Positions 1 to 5,121 of a stretch of 5,121 bases of DNA are shown one piece after another. The position numbers and the translations under genes were made by a program. The DNA is from an uncultured Alphaproteobacteria bacterium. GTDB lineage: Bacteria > Pseudomonadota > Alphaproteobacteria > Rhizobiales > Beijerinckiaceae. The stretch lies in NCBI GenBank assembly GCA_937903315.1, contig CALCZO010000028.1:1-5121 (forward strand), in the 5' to 3' direction. The notes beneath the pieces are model-generated. The model ran no database searches. It saw nothing but the letters and a program-made list of their open reading frames with translations, and was not told the origin of the DNA. Numbering within the stretch: the stretch's first letter is position 1; each line of letters starts with the position of its first letter.

Positions 1-46
1 TCGTTTCGGCGCTATATCTGGCTCCTGAGCGAATCAGCGTGAGAAC

Positions 47-50
47 GAGG
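47..50 (+). promoter_or_regulatory. Ribosome binding site of the L,D-transpeptidase gene
   Basis: GAGG lies 5 nt before the ATG at 56 and supports that start. The 55 bp upstream also contain a GANTC site (GAATC, 31-35) and a TATATC hexamer (13-18) that could be a -10 element. No matching -35 can be judged because the window begins here. Confidence 0.5.
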
Positions 51-55
51 GGCCC

Positions 56-1996
56 ATGCCGGATTGTCGGAGCGTCACACTTGCGGCGGCCATGCTCCTG
101 ATGGCGGCGTCGATGACGCTGAAGGCGCAACTCCAGTACGATTCGCGGCTTGGCCAGTCGATCGAGGCGCTGCCCGACGTCGAGGTGACGGTCAGCAGCG
201 ACCGGACCGAGTTTTCCGCTCCGGCCCCGGTCGTGGCGGACATTGCAGCCCCGGATCTTCCCGCCGTCGAGGTGGCGATCCCCGATGCGCCGGCTCAGTC
301 GCTGCCCCCGCCGGATGCGATCATGCTGGCAACGCCCGTCCCGTCTGCGCCCGCCGCCAGACCGGCGGCATCGCAGCCCGCACTCCCCGCGCCCCCGGTC
401 ATCGTCATGCAGCCGGCGGACCTGCCGGCGCGGCCGCCCGTGATCGCCGCCCCGCTGCCGCCCCTGCCCGCGCCGGTGCCGGCCGCGCCGGCCGCCGCTA
501 CTGCGGCACTCGATGCTGGCGCTGTCGAGGCGGCCTTCGACCAGATCGGCCGGATGCAGGCGGTGCCGGCCGGCGTGCTCGATACCCTGCGGGCATTTTA
601 CACGGACCGGGGCCACGCCCCGCTCTGGCTCGATGGAGCCGCACTGTCGACGCGGGCGACCGCCGTGCTTGGCCTCATCGAACGGGCCGACGAGCACGGG
701 ATGGAGCCGCGCCGTTCGCTGATGCTGCGCACGGCGGTGCGGACTGGCGAGCCGGCACTGCGCGATGTCGCGCTGAGTGTCGCCGCCGTGCAGTATGCCC
801 GCGATGCGCGCGGTGGCCGGCTCAACCCGCGCGAGATTTCAAAGCTGATCACCGCCACGCCGTCGCTGCCCGAGGCGCGCTCGGTGATCGAGGGCCTTGT
901 CAGCGGGACCGATCCTGCCCGCGCGCTCGAAGCCTATCATCCGCGTCACGCCGGCTATCACGCACTCAAGGCCAAGCTCGCCAGTCTGCGCACCGCCAGG
1001 GCACCGGCGCCCGAAGTGCCGGGCAACGGCCTGACCCATGGCGCCACGCTGCGGCTCGGCATGGTCGATGACCGGGTGCCGGTGCTGCGCTCGGTTCTCG
1101 GGCTACCGGCTGTGGCCCACATGCGGTATGACCGCGATCTGGTTGCCGCCGTCCGCGCGGCACAGCAGGCACGTGGACTGAAGGCCAATGGCCGGCTTGA
1201 TGCGGCGACGGTCGCCGCCCTCGGCGGGCCGCCGGTGCGCGAGGCGTCACGCGGTGACGCCATCGGCGACGTGATCGCCAACATGGAACGCTGGCGCTGG
1301 CTGCCGGTTGATCTCGGCGCCTCCCATGTCTTCGTCAACATCCCGAGCTTCGCACTGACCTTCCAGCGCAATGGCGAGCGGGCGTTCCAGACCCGCGTGA
1401 TCGTCGGCAAGCCGCAGACGCCGACGCCGATCTTCTCCGACAAGGTGCAGTTTCTGGTCGTCAATCCGTATTGGAACGTGCCGCCGTCGATCGCGCTCAA
1501 GGAAATGCTGCCGCTGCTGCAGAAGAACCCCTATGCATTGCAGGCGCGCGGCCTTCAGGTTGTGCGCAGTGGCAAGGTCGTCGATCCGGCCACCATCGAC
1601 TGGTCGGGCGGGGCGCGCTCGGTCGCCATCCGCCAGCCGCCGGGAGAGCGCAACGCGCTCGGCCACATCAAGTTCATGTTCCCCAACGAGCACGCTGTCT
1701 ATCTGCACGACACCCCGAGCCGCGGCCTGTTCTCACGCGATGTGCGGGCCTTCAGCCACGGCTGCGTCCGGGTTGAAAACCCCTTCGCTCTGGCTGATGC
1801 CCTGATGGGCGAGACCTATTCCGAGCGCCAGTTGAAGTCGATGATCGGCGGCCCGGAGCGCAATGTCCGGCTGGAGCAGCATGTCCCGGTCCATCTGGCC
1901 TATTTCACGACCTTCGTCGATGGCAGCGGCGAACTGGTCAATTTCCCGGATCTCTACGGTCACAACCGCCGGATGAAGTCGATACTCGGGCTTTGA
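56..1996 (+). CDS. ldtD: Periplasmic murein L,D-transpeptidase, YcbB/LdtD type (YkuD catalytic domain)
   Basis: Enzymes of this family form 3-3 (mDap-mDap) cross-links in peptidoglycan, using tetrapeptide donors in the periplasm. The protein has 646 residues, close to E. coli YcbB (about 615). What is seen: a probable Sec signal peptide (about 1-24, hydrophobic 7-19, possible cleavage after LKA); a Pro/Ala-rich linker (about 51-150, 28 Pro and 29 Ala); a YcbB-type scaffold region (about 155-315); a peptidoglycan-binding helical domain (about 331-391); and a YkuD domain (about 423-585). The catalytic signature SHGCVRVENP gives nucleophile Cys570 with His568, and the upstream conserved His is His551 in YLHDTP. 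The tail with VPVHLAYFT and LYGHN is typical of YcbB. The start is ATG at 56: an in-frame TGA lies at 26-28, and GAGG at 47-50 is a usable ribosome site. All catalytic residues are present. It precedes a MepK-type peptidase gene by 240 bp. Family assignment is very secure; the exact LdtD equivalence is inferred from architecture and neighbour. Confidence 0.95.
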   Translation: MPDCRSVTLAAAMLLMAASMTLKAQLQYDSRLGQSIEALPDVEVTVSSDRTEFSAPAPVVADIAAPDLPAVEVAIPDAPAQSLPPPDAIMLATPVPSAPAARPAASQPALPAPPVIVMQPADLPARPPVIAAPLPPLPAPVPAAPAAATAALDAGAVEAAFDQIGRMQAVPAGVLDTLRAFYTDRGHAPLWLDGAALSTRATAVLGLIERADEHGMEPRRSLMLRTAVRTGEPALRDVALSVAAVQYARDARGGRLNPREISKLITATPSLPEARSVIEGLVSGTDPARALEAYHPRHAGYHALKAKLASLRTARAPAPEVPGNGLTHGATLRLGMVDDRVPVLRSVLGLPAVAHMRYDRDLVAAVRAAQQARGLKANGRLDAATVAALGGPPVREASRGDAIGDVIANMERWRWLPVDLGASHVFVNIPSFALTFQRNGERAFQTRVIVGKPQTPTPIFSDKVQFLVVNPYWNVPPSIALKEMLPLLQKNPYALQARGLQVVRSGKVVDPATIDWSGGARSVAIRQPPGERNALGHIKFMFPNEHAVYLHDTPSRGLFSRDVRAFSHGCVRVENPFALADALMGETYSERQLKSMIGGPERNVRLEQHVPVHLAYFTTFVDGSGELVNFPDLYGHNRRMKSILGL

Positions 1997-1998
1997 CC

Positions 1999-2014
1999 CG
2001 CCGCAACGACGGCG
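1999..2014. repeat. Short inverted repeat just after the L,D-transpeptidase stop
   Basis: CGCCG and CGGCG form a perfect 5-bp stem around the loop CAACGA, beginning 2 nt after the TGA stop. No T-run follows it. It may stabilise the 3' end of the transcript or be chance in GC-rich DNA. Confidence 0.3.
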
Positions 2015-2049
2015 CGCGGTAACCTCAATAGAAGATGAATCGGTCGCAC

Positions 2050-2072
2050 CGTCGCGTTCCGGACGTTTTTTT
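2050..2072 (+). terminator. Weak intrinsic-terminator candidate after the L,D-transpeptidase gene
   Basis: A run of seven T (2066-2072) stands out in this GC-rich DNA. It follows directly on a small stem, CGTC (2050-2053) with GACG (2062-2065), around an 8-nt loop. The T-run is convincing but the stem is only 4 bp, so termination would be inefficient at best. If real, it would partly uncouple the peptidase gene downstream from the transpeptidase gene. A second small inverted repeat (CCCGG 2082-2086, CCGGG 2094-2098) follows with no T-run. Confidence 0.3.
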
Positions 2073-2142
2073 GCCATGATCCCCGGCGATGGACCGGGTC
2101 CTTGATCAGCGCGCATGGAATGTGCCGGTCTGCCGCCCGGGG

Positions 2143-2158
2143 TTAACCTGCCGTTAAC
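2143..2158 (+). promoter_or_regulatory. CtrA binding site (TTAA-N7-TTAAC)
   Basis: The sequence TTAACCTGCCGTTAAC is an exact match to the full CtrA box, TTAA-N7-TTAAC. CtrA is the essential cell-cycle response regulator of alphaproteobacteria. It is the only place in the window where two TTAA half-sites have this spacing, and TTAA is rare in DNA this GC-rich. It lies 78 bp before the start of the DUF882 peptidase gene, in a normal promoter position, and overlaps a possible -35 element. The match is seen directly; control by CtrA is inferred. Confidence 0.7.
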
Positions 2159-2171
2159 CTCGCCATACAAC
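2143..2171 (+). promoter_or_regulatory. Probable promoter of the MepK-type peptidase gene
   Basis: TTAACC (2143-2148) as -35 and TACAAC (2166-2171) as -10 each match the housekeeping consensus at 4 of 6 positions and are 17 nt apart. The first CtrA half-site is the -35 itself, and the second half-site lies in the spacer. CtrA-activated promoters of Caulobacter commonly have the box overlapping the -35. Transcription would begin near 2178, giving a leader of roughly 60 nt. The hexamers alone are weak; the CtrA box is what makes this promoter credible. Confidence 0.5.
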
Positions 2172-2236
2172 TGTCGTGAGCGCCGATCTGCTGCCGGATG
2201 ACCGTCCTGCTGCGGACCGAGGGGTGACCGGATTTG

Positions 2237-3892
2237 ATGGAATTGCAGACACGAGCCTCAGCATCTGGACGGTTTGTCGCGCGCGCCACGGCTGCGCTGC
2301 TGGCAGCCCTTGTGCTTGTTGGCCCCAGTCAGACCCAGAACGCTGTGGCCAATGGCGATACGCGCACGCTCAGTCTCTATCATGCCCACACACAGGAAAG
2401 CATCACCGTGACGTTCCGGCGCTCCGGAACCTACGATCGGGGCGCGCTCGACAAGCTGAACTGGTTCCTGCGCGACTGGCGCAAGGACGAGCAGACGACG
2501 ATGGACCCGCGCCTGTTCGACATCGTCTGGGCGACATGGCGCGAGGTCGGCTCGACGGCACCCATCCGCGTTGTCTCGGCCTATCGCTCGCCCTCGACCA
2601 ACGCGATGCTGCGCCGGCGCTCCAGCGCGGTCGCCAAGCAGAGCCAGCATATGGCCGGCAAGGCGATGGACATGCACATGCCGGATGTCTCGATGGCCAA
2701 GGTCCGCGAGATCGGCATGCGGCTGCAGAATGGCGGTGTCGGCTATTACCCGACCGCCGGCACGCCGTTCGTTCATCTCGATGTCGGCTCCGTCCGCTCG
2801 TGGCCGCGCATGCCGCGTCACCAGCTTGAACGGCTGTTCCCCGATGGCAAGACCGTTCACCTGCCGGCCGACGGCACGCCGCTGCCTGGCTATGAGGCGG
2901 CACTGGCCCAGATCCAGTCGCGCGGCGGCTCGGCGATTTCGTTTGCCGACGTCACCAGCCCCCGCCGCAGCCTCTGGGCGGCGCTGTTCGGCGGCGAGGA
3001 CGAGGAGGTCGAGGTCACAACGCCCCGCTCGCGCCGCACCGCGAGCAATGCACGTCAGCCTGCTCCGCAGCAGGTGGCCGCGCTCTCCGCCCCGTCGATC
3101 GACAGCGGCTCGGTCTACGCCATCGCCCAGCCCGGCGTCATCCAGCAGCCGGTTGCCCAGCCCGTCGTTACCCAGACGCGCGCACCCGCACCCAAACCGC
3201 AGCCGATCGAGGATGCCCCGAAGCCGGCGGCCGAAAAAGCCCCTGAAGCGCTGAAAGCCGCGCCGCTGCCGCCGCGCCGTCCGGACGAGGCCGTCTTCGC
3301 CGCGCTGACCCAAGCCAGTGTTCCTGTCCCGCCGATCCGGCCGGCAATGGTTGCGCTGGCCGAGACGCCGGAACCGGTCGCGGCGTCCTCCGCGCTTCAG
3401 CCGGCCTCGGTCCCGCTACCGCCGATGCGCCCCGAGCCGACGGCTCTGGCGCTCGCCGGATCAGCCGGGCTTGATCGCTCGGCCCTGCCGGCCGCGATCA
3501 CCGCAGGAACAGCACCGGCCGATTTGCCTGCGGTGACCACCGCCTACGCACCGGCGCGCGTCCCCGCCCCGCCCGTCCGCCCGATCATGACCGCTTCGAC
3601 CGGACCGGTCGTTGGTGCAGCCGCCGTACCCGTGGCCCAGCCGCGCCGCCCCGCGACGATCCATCCGGTCCGGCTCGACCAGAGCGGCCTTGCCAGCCTC
3701 GTCGGCCATGTCGCCCTTGCTGTCGACAGGCCGCGCGCGCCGGCACGCGTCGAAGTGCCGAGTGTCCGGGACAGTGTCGGCTCCGGCATCGCCGCCAGCC
3801 GGTTCGGCGCGGACAGCGCCGCCGCCGCGCAGGGCTTTTCCGGCACGCTCTCGCGTCCCATGCACGTCGGATTTACGCAGAACGGCCAGTAA
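2237..3892 (+). CDS. mepK: DUF882/M15-fold periplasmic murein endopeptidase, MepK (YcbK) type, with long Pro/Ala-rich tail
   Basis: E. coli MepK (YcbK) is a periplasmic metallo-endopeptidase that cuts 3-3 (mDap-mDap) cross-links; this protein aligns along its whole length. What is seen in 551 residues: an N-terminal signal peptide (hydrophobic about 17-30, cleavage likely after AVA at 36-38, no twin arginine); a DUF882 domain (about 43-190) with SAYRSP (114-119), HMAGKAMD giving zinc ligands His138 and Asp145, and FVHLD giving His180; then about 360 residues of low-complexity Pro/Ala-rich sequence. MepK is only about 182 residues, so the tail is an added part. It contains four PxPPxRP motifs (about 343-349, 363-369, 393-399, 443-449). 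TTG at 2234 is also in frame, but ATG at 2237 is preferred; GGGGTGA (2221-2227) is the nearest purine-rich stretch. The gene follows an LdtD-type gene, as in E. coli, and has a CtrA box upstream. The enzyme class is secure; 3-3 specificity is inferred. Confidence 0.92.
   Translation: MELQTRASASGRFVARATAALLAALVLVGPSQTQNAVANGDTRTLSLYHAHTQESITVTFRRSGTYDRGALDKLNWFLRDWRKDEQTTMDPRLFDIVWATWREVGSTAPIRVVSAYRSPSTNAMLRRRSSAVAKQSQHMAGKAMDMHMPDVSMAKVREIGMRLQNGGVGYYPTAGTPFVHLDVGSVRSWPRMPRHQLERLFPDGKTVHLPADGTPLPGYEAALAQIQSRGGSAISFADVTSPRRSLWAALFGGEDEEVEVTTPRSRRTASNARQPAPQQVAALSAPSIDSGSVYAIAQPGVIQQPVAQPVVTQTRAPAPKPQPIEDAPKPAAEKAPEALKAAPLPPRRPDEAVFAALTQASVPVPPIRPAMVALAETPEPVAASSALQPASVPLPPMRPEPTALALAGSAGLDRSALPAAITAGTAPADLPAVTTAYAPARVPAPPVRPIMTASTGPVVGAAAVPVAQPRRPATIHPVRLDQSGLASLVGHVALAVDRPRAPARVEVPSVRDSVGSGIAASRFGADSAAAAQGFSGTLSRPMHVGFTQNGQ
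3343..3583 (+). repeat. Degenerate coding repeat: VPxPPxRP units in the peptidase tail
   Basis: Three units are seen in the protein, SVPVPPIRP (361-369), SVPLPPMRP (391-399) and RVPAPPVRP (441-449), preceded by a related PLPPRRP at 343-349. The first two are 30 residues apart and the next 50, each separated by Ala-rich sequence. The DNA copies have diverged, so the peptide motif rather than the nucleotide sequence appears to be retained. Coordinates bracket the three full units approximately. Confidence 0.6.
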
Positions 3893-3897
3893 GGCAG

Positions 3898-3915
3898 CGG
3901 CAGCTGGGCCTGCCG
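3898..3915. terminator. Inverted repeat between convergent genes, possible bidirectional terminator
   Basis: CGGCAG and CTGCCG form a perfect 6-bp stem around the loop CTGGGC. It fills most of the 23 bp between the stop of the peptidase gene (TAA, 3890-3892) and the stop of gapR on the other strand (3916-3918). The position suits a shared transcript end. There is no T-run on either strand, so it is not a classical intrinsic terminator. Confidence 0.4.
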
Positions 3916-4164
3916 TCAGGCCTCCATGCCGATGGCCTGCATGTACAGGCTGAGGATTTCGTCCTCTTCCTTGCGCTCGTTCTGATCCTGCTTGCGGATC
4001 GAGACAATCTTGCGCAGCACCTTGACGTCAAACCCGTTGCCCTTGGCCTCCGCATAGACATCCTTGATGTCGTCGGTGATGGCTTTCTTGTCTTCTTCGA
4101 GCCGTTCGATCCGCTCGATGAAGGCCTTCAGCTGGCCGGCCGTGGCATTGGTGATCTCGTCCAT
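3916..4164 (-). CDS. gapR: GapR nucleoid-associated protein (DUF2312 family)
   Basis: GapR is a small alphaproteobacterial DNA-binding protein. In Caulobacter it clamps AT-rich, overtwisted DNA ahead of replication and transcription and stimulates type II topoisomerases. The 82-residue product is close to Caulobacter GapR (about 89). Seen: an N-terminal coiled-coil helix (about 9-40, IERIERLEEDK), the family-typical core EAKGNGFDVKVLRKI (39-53), then a charged segment with RKQDQNERKEEDEI leading to a C-terminal helix. Basic residues suited to DNA contact (Lys48, Arg51, Lys52, Arg57, Lys58) are in place. The start at 4164 is chosen because AAGGA (complement of 4176-4180) lies 11 nt upstream. 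The in-frame ATG at 4176 overlaps that site, and the one at 4209 adds 15 residues unlike the family. The gene converges on the peptidase gene and diverges from the transporter gene. Identification is very secure. Confidence 0.96.
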   Translation of the reverse strand: MDEITNATAGQLKAFIERIERLEEDKKAITDDIKDVYAEAKGNGFDVKVLRKIVSIRKQDQNERKEEDEILSLYMQAIGMEA

Positions 4165-4175
4165 GGTCAATCTCA

Positions 4176-4180
4176 TCCTT
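4176..4180 (-). promoter_or_regulatory. Ribosome binding site that fixes the gapR start
   Basis: AAGGA on the minus strand stands 11 nt before the ATG at 4164. It overlaps an alternative in-frame ATG (4174-4176), which therefore cannot use it, so the 82-residue product is the best reading. Confidence 0.6.
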
Positions 4181-4206
4181 GAGGGGGGCGCAAGCCGCAG
4201 GGCCGG

Positions 4207-4231
4207 CACCCGAAAAATCCTGATTCGGGTG
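4207..4231. repeat. Inverted repeat in the gapR upstream/leader region
   Basis: CACCCGAA (4207-4214) and TTCGGGTG (4224-4231) are a perfect 8-bp inverted repeat around 9 nt. It lies 43 bp before the gapR start, and its loop-proximal arm contains a GANTC site (GATTC, 4222-4226). It could be an operator or an RNA hairpin in the gapR leader. The core CCCGAA/TTCGGG recurs in the neighbouring tandem repeat. Confidence 0.5.
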
Positions 4232-4236
4232 GCATC

Positions 4237-4242
4237 ATTCTA
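4237..4242 (-). promoter_or_regulatory. Possible gapR -10 element
   Basis: TAGAAT on the minus strand matches the -10 consensus at 5 of 6 positions and would give a leader of about 65 nt containing the inverted repeat. No acceptable -35 lies at the right distance; that place is occupied by the TTCCCGAACG tandem repeat. If this is a promoter, it may depend on an activator. Confidence 0.3.
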
Positions 4243-4264
4243 TTCCCGAACGCTTTCCCGAACG
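4243..4264. repeat. Tandem direct repeat TTCCCGAACG x2, candidate operator
   Basis: Two identical 10-bp copies (4243-4252 and 4255-4264) have a 12-bp period. They lie just upstream of the possible gapR -10 as read on the minus strand, where a -35 or activator site would be. They share CCCGAA with both arms of the nearby inverted repeat, making four copies of that hexamer in 54 bp. The repeat is plain; its function is inferred. Confidence 0.5.
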
Positions 4265-4277
4265 GCGCACTTTGCGC
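4265..4277. repeat. Short inverted repeat GCGCA-N3-TGCGC in the divergent intergenic region
   Basis: A perfect 5-bp inverted repeat with a 3-bp spacer directly abuts the tandem repeat. It is the size of a small dimeric-regulator site, but may be chance. A further GC-rich inverted repeat, CGGCGG-N5-CCGCCG, lies at 4318-4334, 36 bp before the transporter start. Confidence 0.3.
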
Positions 4278-4359
4278 AAGGGCATGGTTGCTGAATCCGC
4301 ACGGCCGGGACTCGACGCGGCGGCATTCCCGCCGTACCACACCCGTCTTGCCCCTGTTC

Positions 4360-4363
4360 AGGA
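4360..4363 (+). promoter_or_regulatory. Ribosome binding site of the DMT transporter gene
   Basis: AGGA lies 6 nt before the ATG at 4370. The nearby ATG at 4366 is only 2 nt from it and opens a three-codon frame, so it is not the start. Confidence 0.6.
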
Positions 4364-4369
4364 CGATGA

Positions 4370-5121
4370 ATGTTTGAGACGCGCCCCCAGTCGTTTGCCT
4401 TCCTCGCGCTGGTGACAGGCGCGCTCGCCATGGGGTTCTCGCCGATTTTCGTCCGTCTGGCCGATGTTGGCCCGTTTGCGAGCGCGTTCTGGCGCGTCGC
4501 GCTGGCCCTGCCGCCGCTATGGCTGTGGCAGAAGCTGGCCGACGAACCGTTGCCGCATGGCGGGCGCGATTTTCTCGCCGCATTGATTCTGTCCGGGCTG
4601 TTCTTTTCCGGCGATCTGATCTTCTGGCATCTGTCGATCCTGCACACCAGCGTCGCCAACGCGACCCTGCTGGCAACGATGGCTCCCGTCTGGGTGTTCA
4701 TCGTGTCCGCAGCCGTGTTCGGCCACCGGTTGCGTCGCGCCGAACTTGGCGGCCTCGGCGTGTGCATCATCGGCGGCGTCTTCCTGATCCGCGATACGCT
4801 CGGGATTGCGCCGGACCGGCTCATCGGCGACCTCGAGGCCCTGGCTACGTCGCTGTTTTTCGGGCTGTATATCGTCGCCATCACGCGCGCCCGGCGTTTT
4901 GCCGGTCCGGCGCGGATCACGTTTTATTCAACCGCCGTCACCGCCGTCTGCCTTCTGGTGGCGGCGCTGATCGTCGAGGGCGATATCATGCCGCGATCTG
5001 CCGCCGGCTGGGCCGTCCTCGCCGGACTTGCCCTCATCTCGCAAGCGGCGGGACAGGGCCTGCTGGCCTTCGCTCTGGGACGATTACCAGTTGCATTTTC
5101 GTCGCTGGTTGTATTTCTGGA
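4370..5121 (+). CDS. DMT-superfamily (EamA) inner-membrane transporter, 3' end beyond window
   Basis: EamA-type proteins are inner-membrane exporters or importers of small metabolites, built from two repeats of five helices. The substrate cannot be read from the sequence. The frame is open for 250 codons to the window end without a stop; the family is usually about 300 residues, so roughly 50 are missing. Seen: hydrophobic segments at about 9-30, 36-54, 68-90, 97-117, 126-140, 155-172, 184-202, 212-233 and 240-250. The first EamA repeat spans about 10-140, with the usual helix 3-4 pattern FWHLSILHTSVANATLLATMAP shown in part at 85-99 and 100-106. The second begins near 153. The start is ATG at 4370: it has an AGGA 6 nt upstream, and an in-frame TGA (4367-4369) sits directly before it. 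The gene diverges from gapR across 205 bp and shows no evident functional tie to the cell-wall pair. Confidence 0.9.
   Translation, partial: MFETRPQSFAFLALVTGALAMGFSPIFVRLADVGPFASAFWRVALALPPLWLWQKLADEPLPHGGRDFLAALILSGLFFSGDLIFWHLSILHTSVANATLLATMAPVWVFIVSAAVFGHRLRRAELGGLGVCIIGGVFLIRDTLGIAPDRLIGDLEALATSLFFGLYIVAITRARRFAGPARITFYSTAVTAVCLLVAALIVEGDIMPRSAAGWAVLAGLALISQAAGQGLLAFALGRLPVAFSSLVVFL

Larger units (their letters stand above)
4222..4313. promoter_or_regulatory. Cluster of three GANTC (CcrM-type methylation) sites
   Basis: GATTC (4222-4226), GAATC (4293-4297) and GACTC (4309-4313) lie within 92 bp between gapR and the transporter gene. In alphaproteobacteria GANTC is the target of the cell-cycle methyltransferase CcrM, and its methylation state can tune promoters, in some species through GcrA. 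The sites are seen; regulation is inferred. Confidence 0.45.

Noticed and set aside
1..42. Possible C-terminal end of an upstream gene: frame 1 is open for 13 codons to a TGA at 40-42
   Set aside because: Thirteen codons ending 13 nt before the next start are too short to judge coding; a chance open stretch is as likely.
64..1071. A 335-codon plus-strand frame overlapping the transpeptidase gene
   Set aside because: The product is Arg/Gly/Ala-rich and patternless, and the overlapping frame gives a full YcbB-type enzyme with signal peptide.
2234..2236. TTG as the start of the peptidase gene
   Set aside because: It directly precedes an ATG in the same frame, and the ATG is the stronger start. 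The difference is one residue.
2258..3313. A 351-codon minus-strand open frame opposite the peptidase gene
   Set aside because: The product is Arg/Gly/Ala-rich low complexity with no family signature, while the plus strand encodes a protein with intact zinc-binding motifs.
4174..4209. Upstream in-frame starts for gapR at 4209 and 4176
   Set aside because: The first adds residues unlike other GapR proteins, and the second overlaps the only good ribosome site.
4366..4377. Tiny frame ATG-AAT-GTT-TGA overlapping the transporter start, as a possible leader peptide
   Set aside because: It is only three codons, with just 2 nt between the ribosome site and its ATG. It is better explained as chance overlap with the true start at 4370.
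4240..4920. Long minus-strand open frames (4240-4920 and 4173-4676) opposite the start of the transporter gene
   Set aside because: Their products are Arg/Ser/Pro-rich without recognisable domains, and they lie antisense to a clear EamA coding frame. Long shadow frames are expected in GC-rich DNA.

Overview
The window is GC-rich and comes from an alphaproteobacterium, most likely of the Hyphomicrobiales (Rhizobiales) type. The case rests on a clear GapR (DUF2312) nucleoid protein, a perfect TTAA-N7-TTAAC CtrA box, and GANTC (CcrM-type) sites concentrated between genes. Genus cannot be read from the sequence. There are no RNA genes, CRISPR arrays, insertion sequences or other signs of mobile DNA. 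This is ordinary chromosomal core DNA.

Layout: (1) 56-1996 (+), a secreted YcbB/LdtD-type murein L,D-transpeptidase, with signal peptide, Pro/Ala-rich linker, scaffold domain, peptidoglycan-binding domain and YkuD catalytic domain. (2) 1997-2236, a 240-bp intergenic region with a weak terminator-like element, small inverted repeats and a CtrA-box promoter. (3) 2237-3892 (+), a secreted DUF882/M15-fold peptidase of the MepK (YcbK) type with an unusually long Pro/Ala-rich C-terminal tail. (4) 3893-3915, a 23-bp convergent junction almost filled by an inverted repeat. (5) 3916-4164 (-), gapR. (6) 4165-4369, a divergent intergenic region holding three GANTC sites, a 12-bp tandem repeat and two inverted repeats near the gapR start. 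(7) 4370 to the window end (+), the first 250 codons of a DMT/EamA-family membrane transporter, cut off by the window edge.

How the genes fit together: genes 1 and 3 are a maker and breaker pair for 3-3 (mDap-mDap) peptidoglycan cross-links. They correspond to the adjacent ycbB (ldtD) and ycbK (mepK) genes of E. coli. Here the peptidase gene appears to have its own CtrA-type promoter, so cleavage of 3-3 bridges may be timed to the cell cycle separately from their formation. gapR, a chromosome-topology protein studied in Caulobacter, lies beside this pair, and its upstream region is dense in GANTC. The transporter has no evident functional link to the rest.

I found no new multi-gene system. 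The points most worth a second look are the CtrA box before the peptidase gene, the GANTC clustering, the repeated PxPPxRP motifs in the peptidase tail, and the repeat-rich gapR upstream region.
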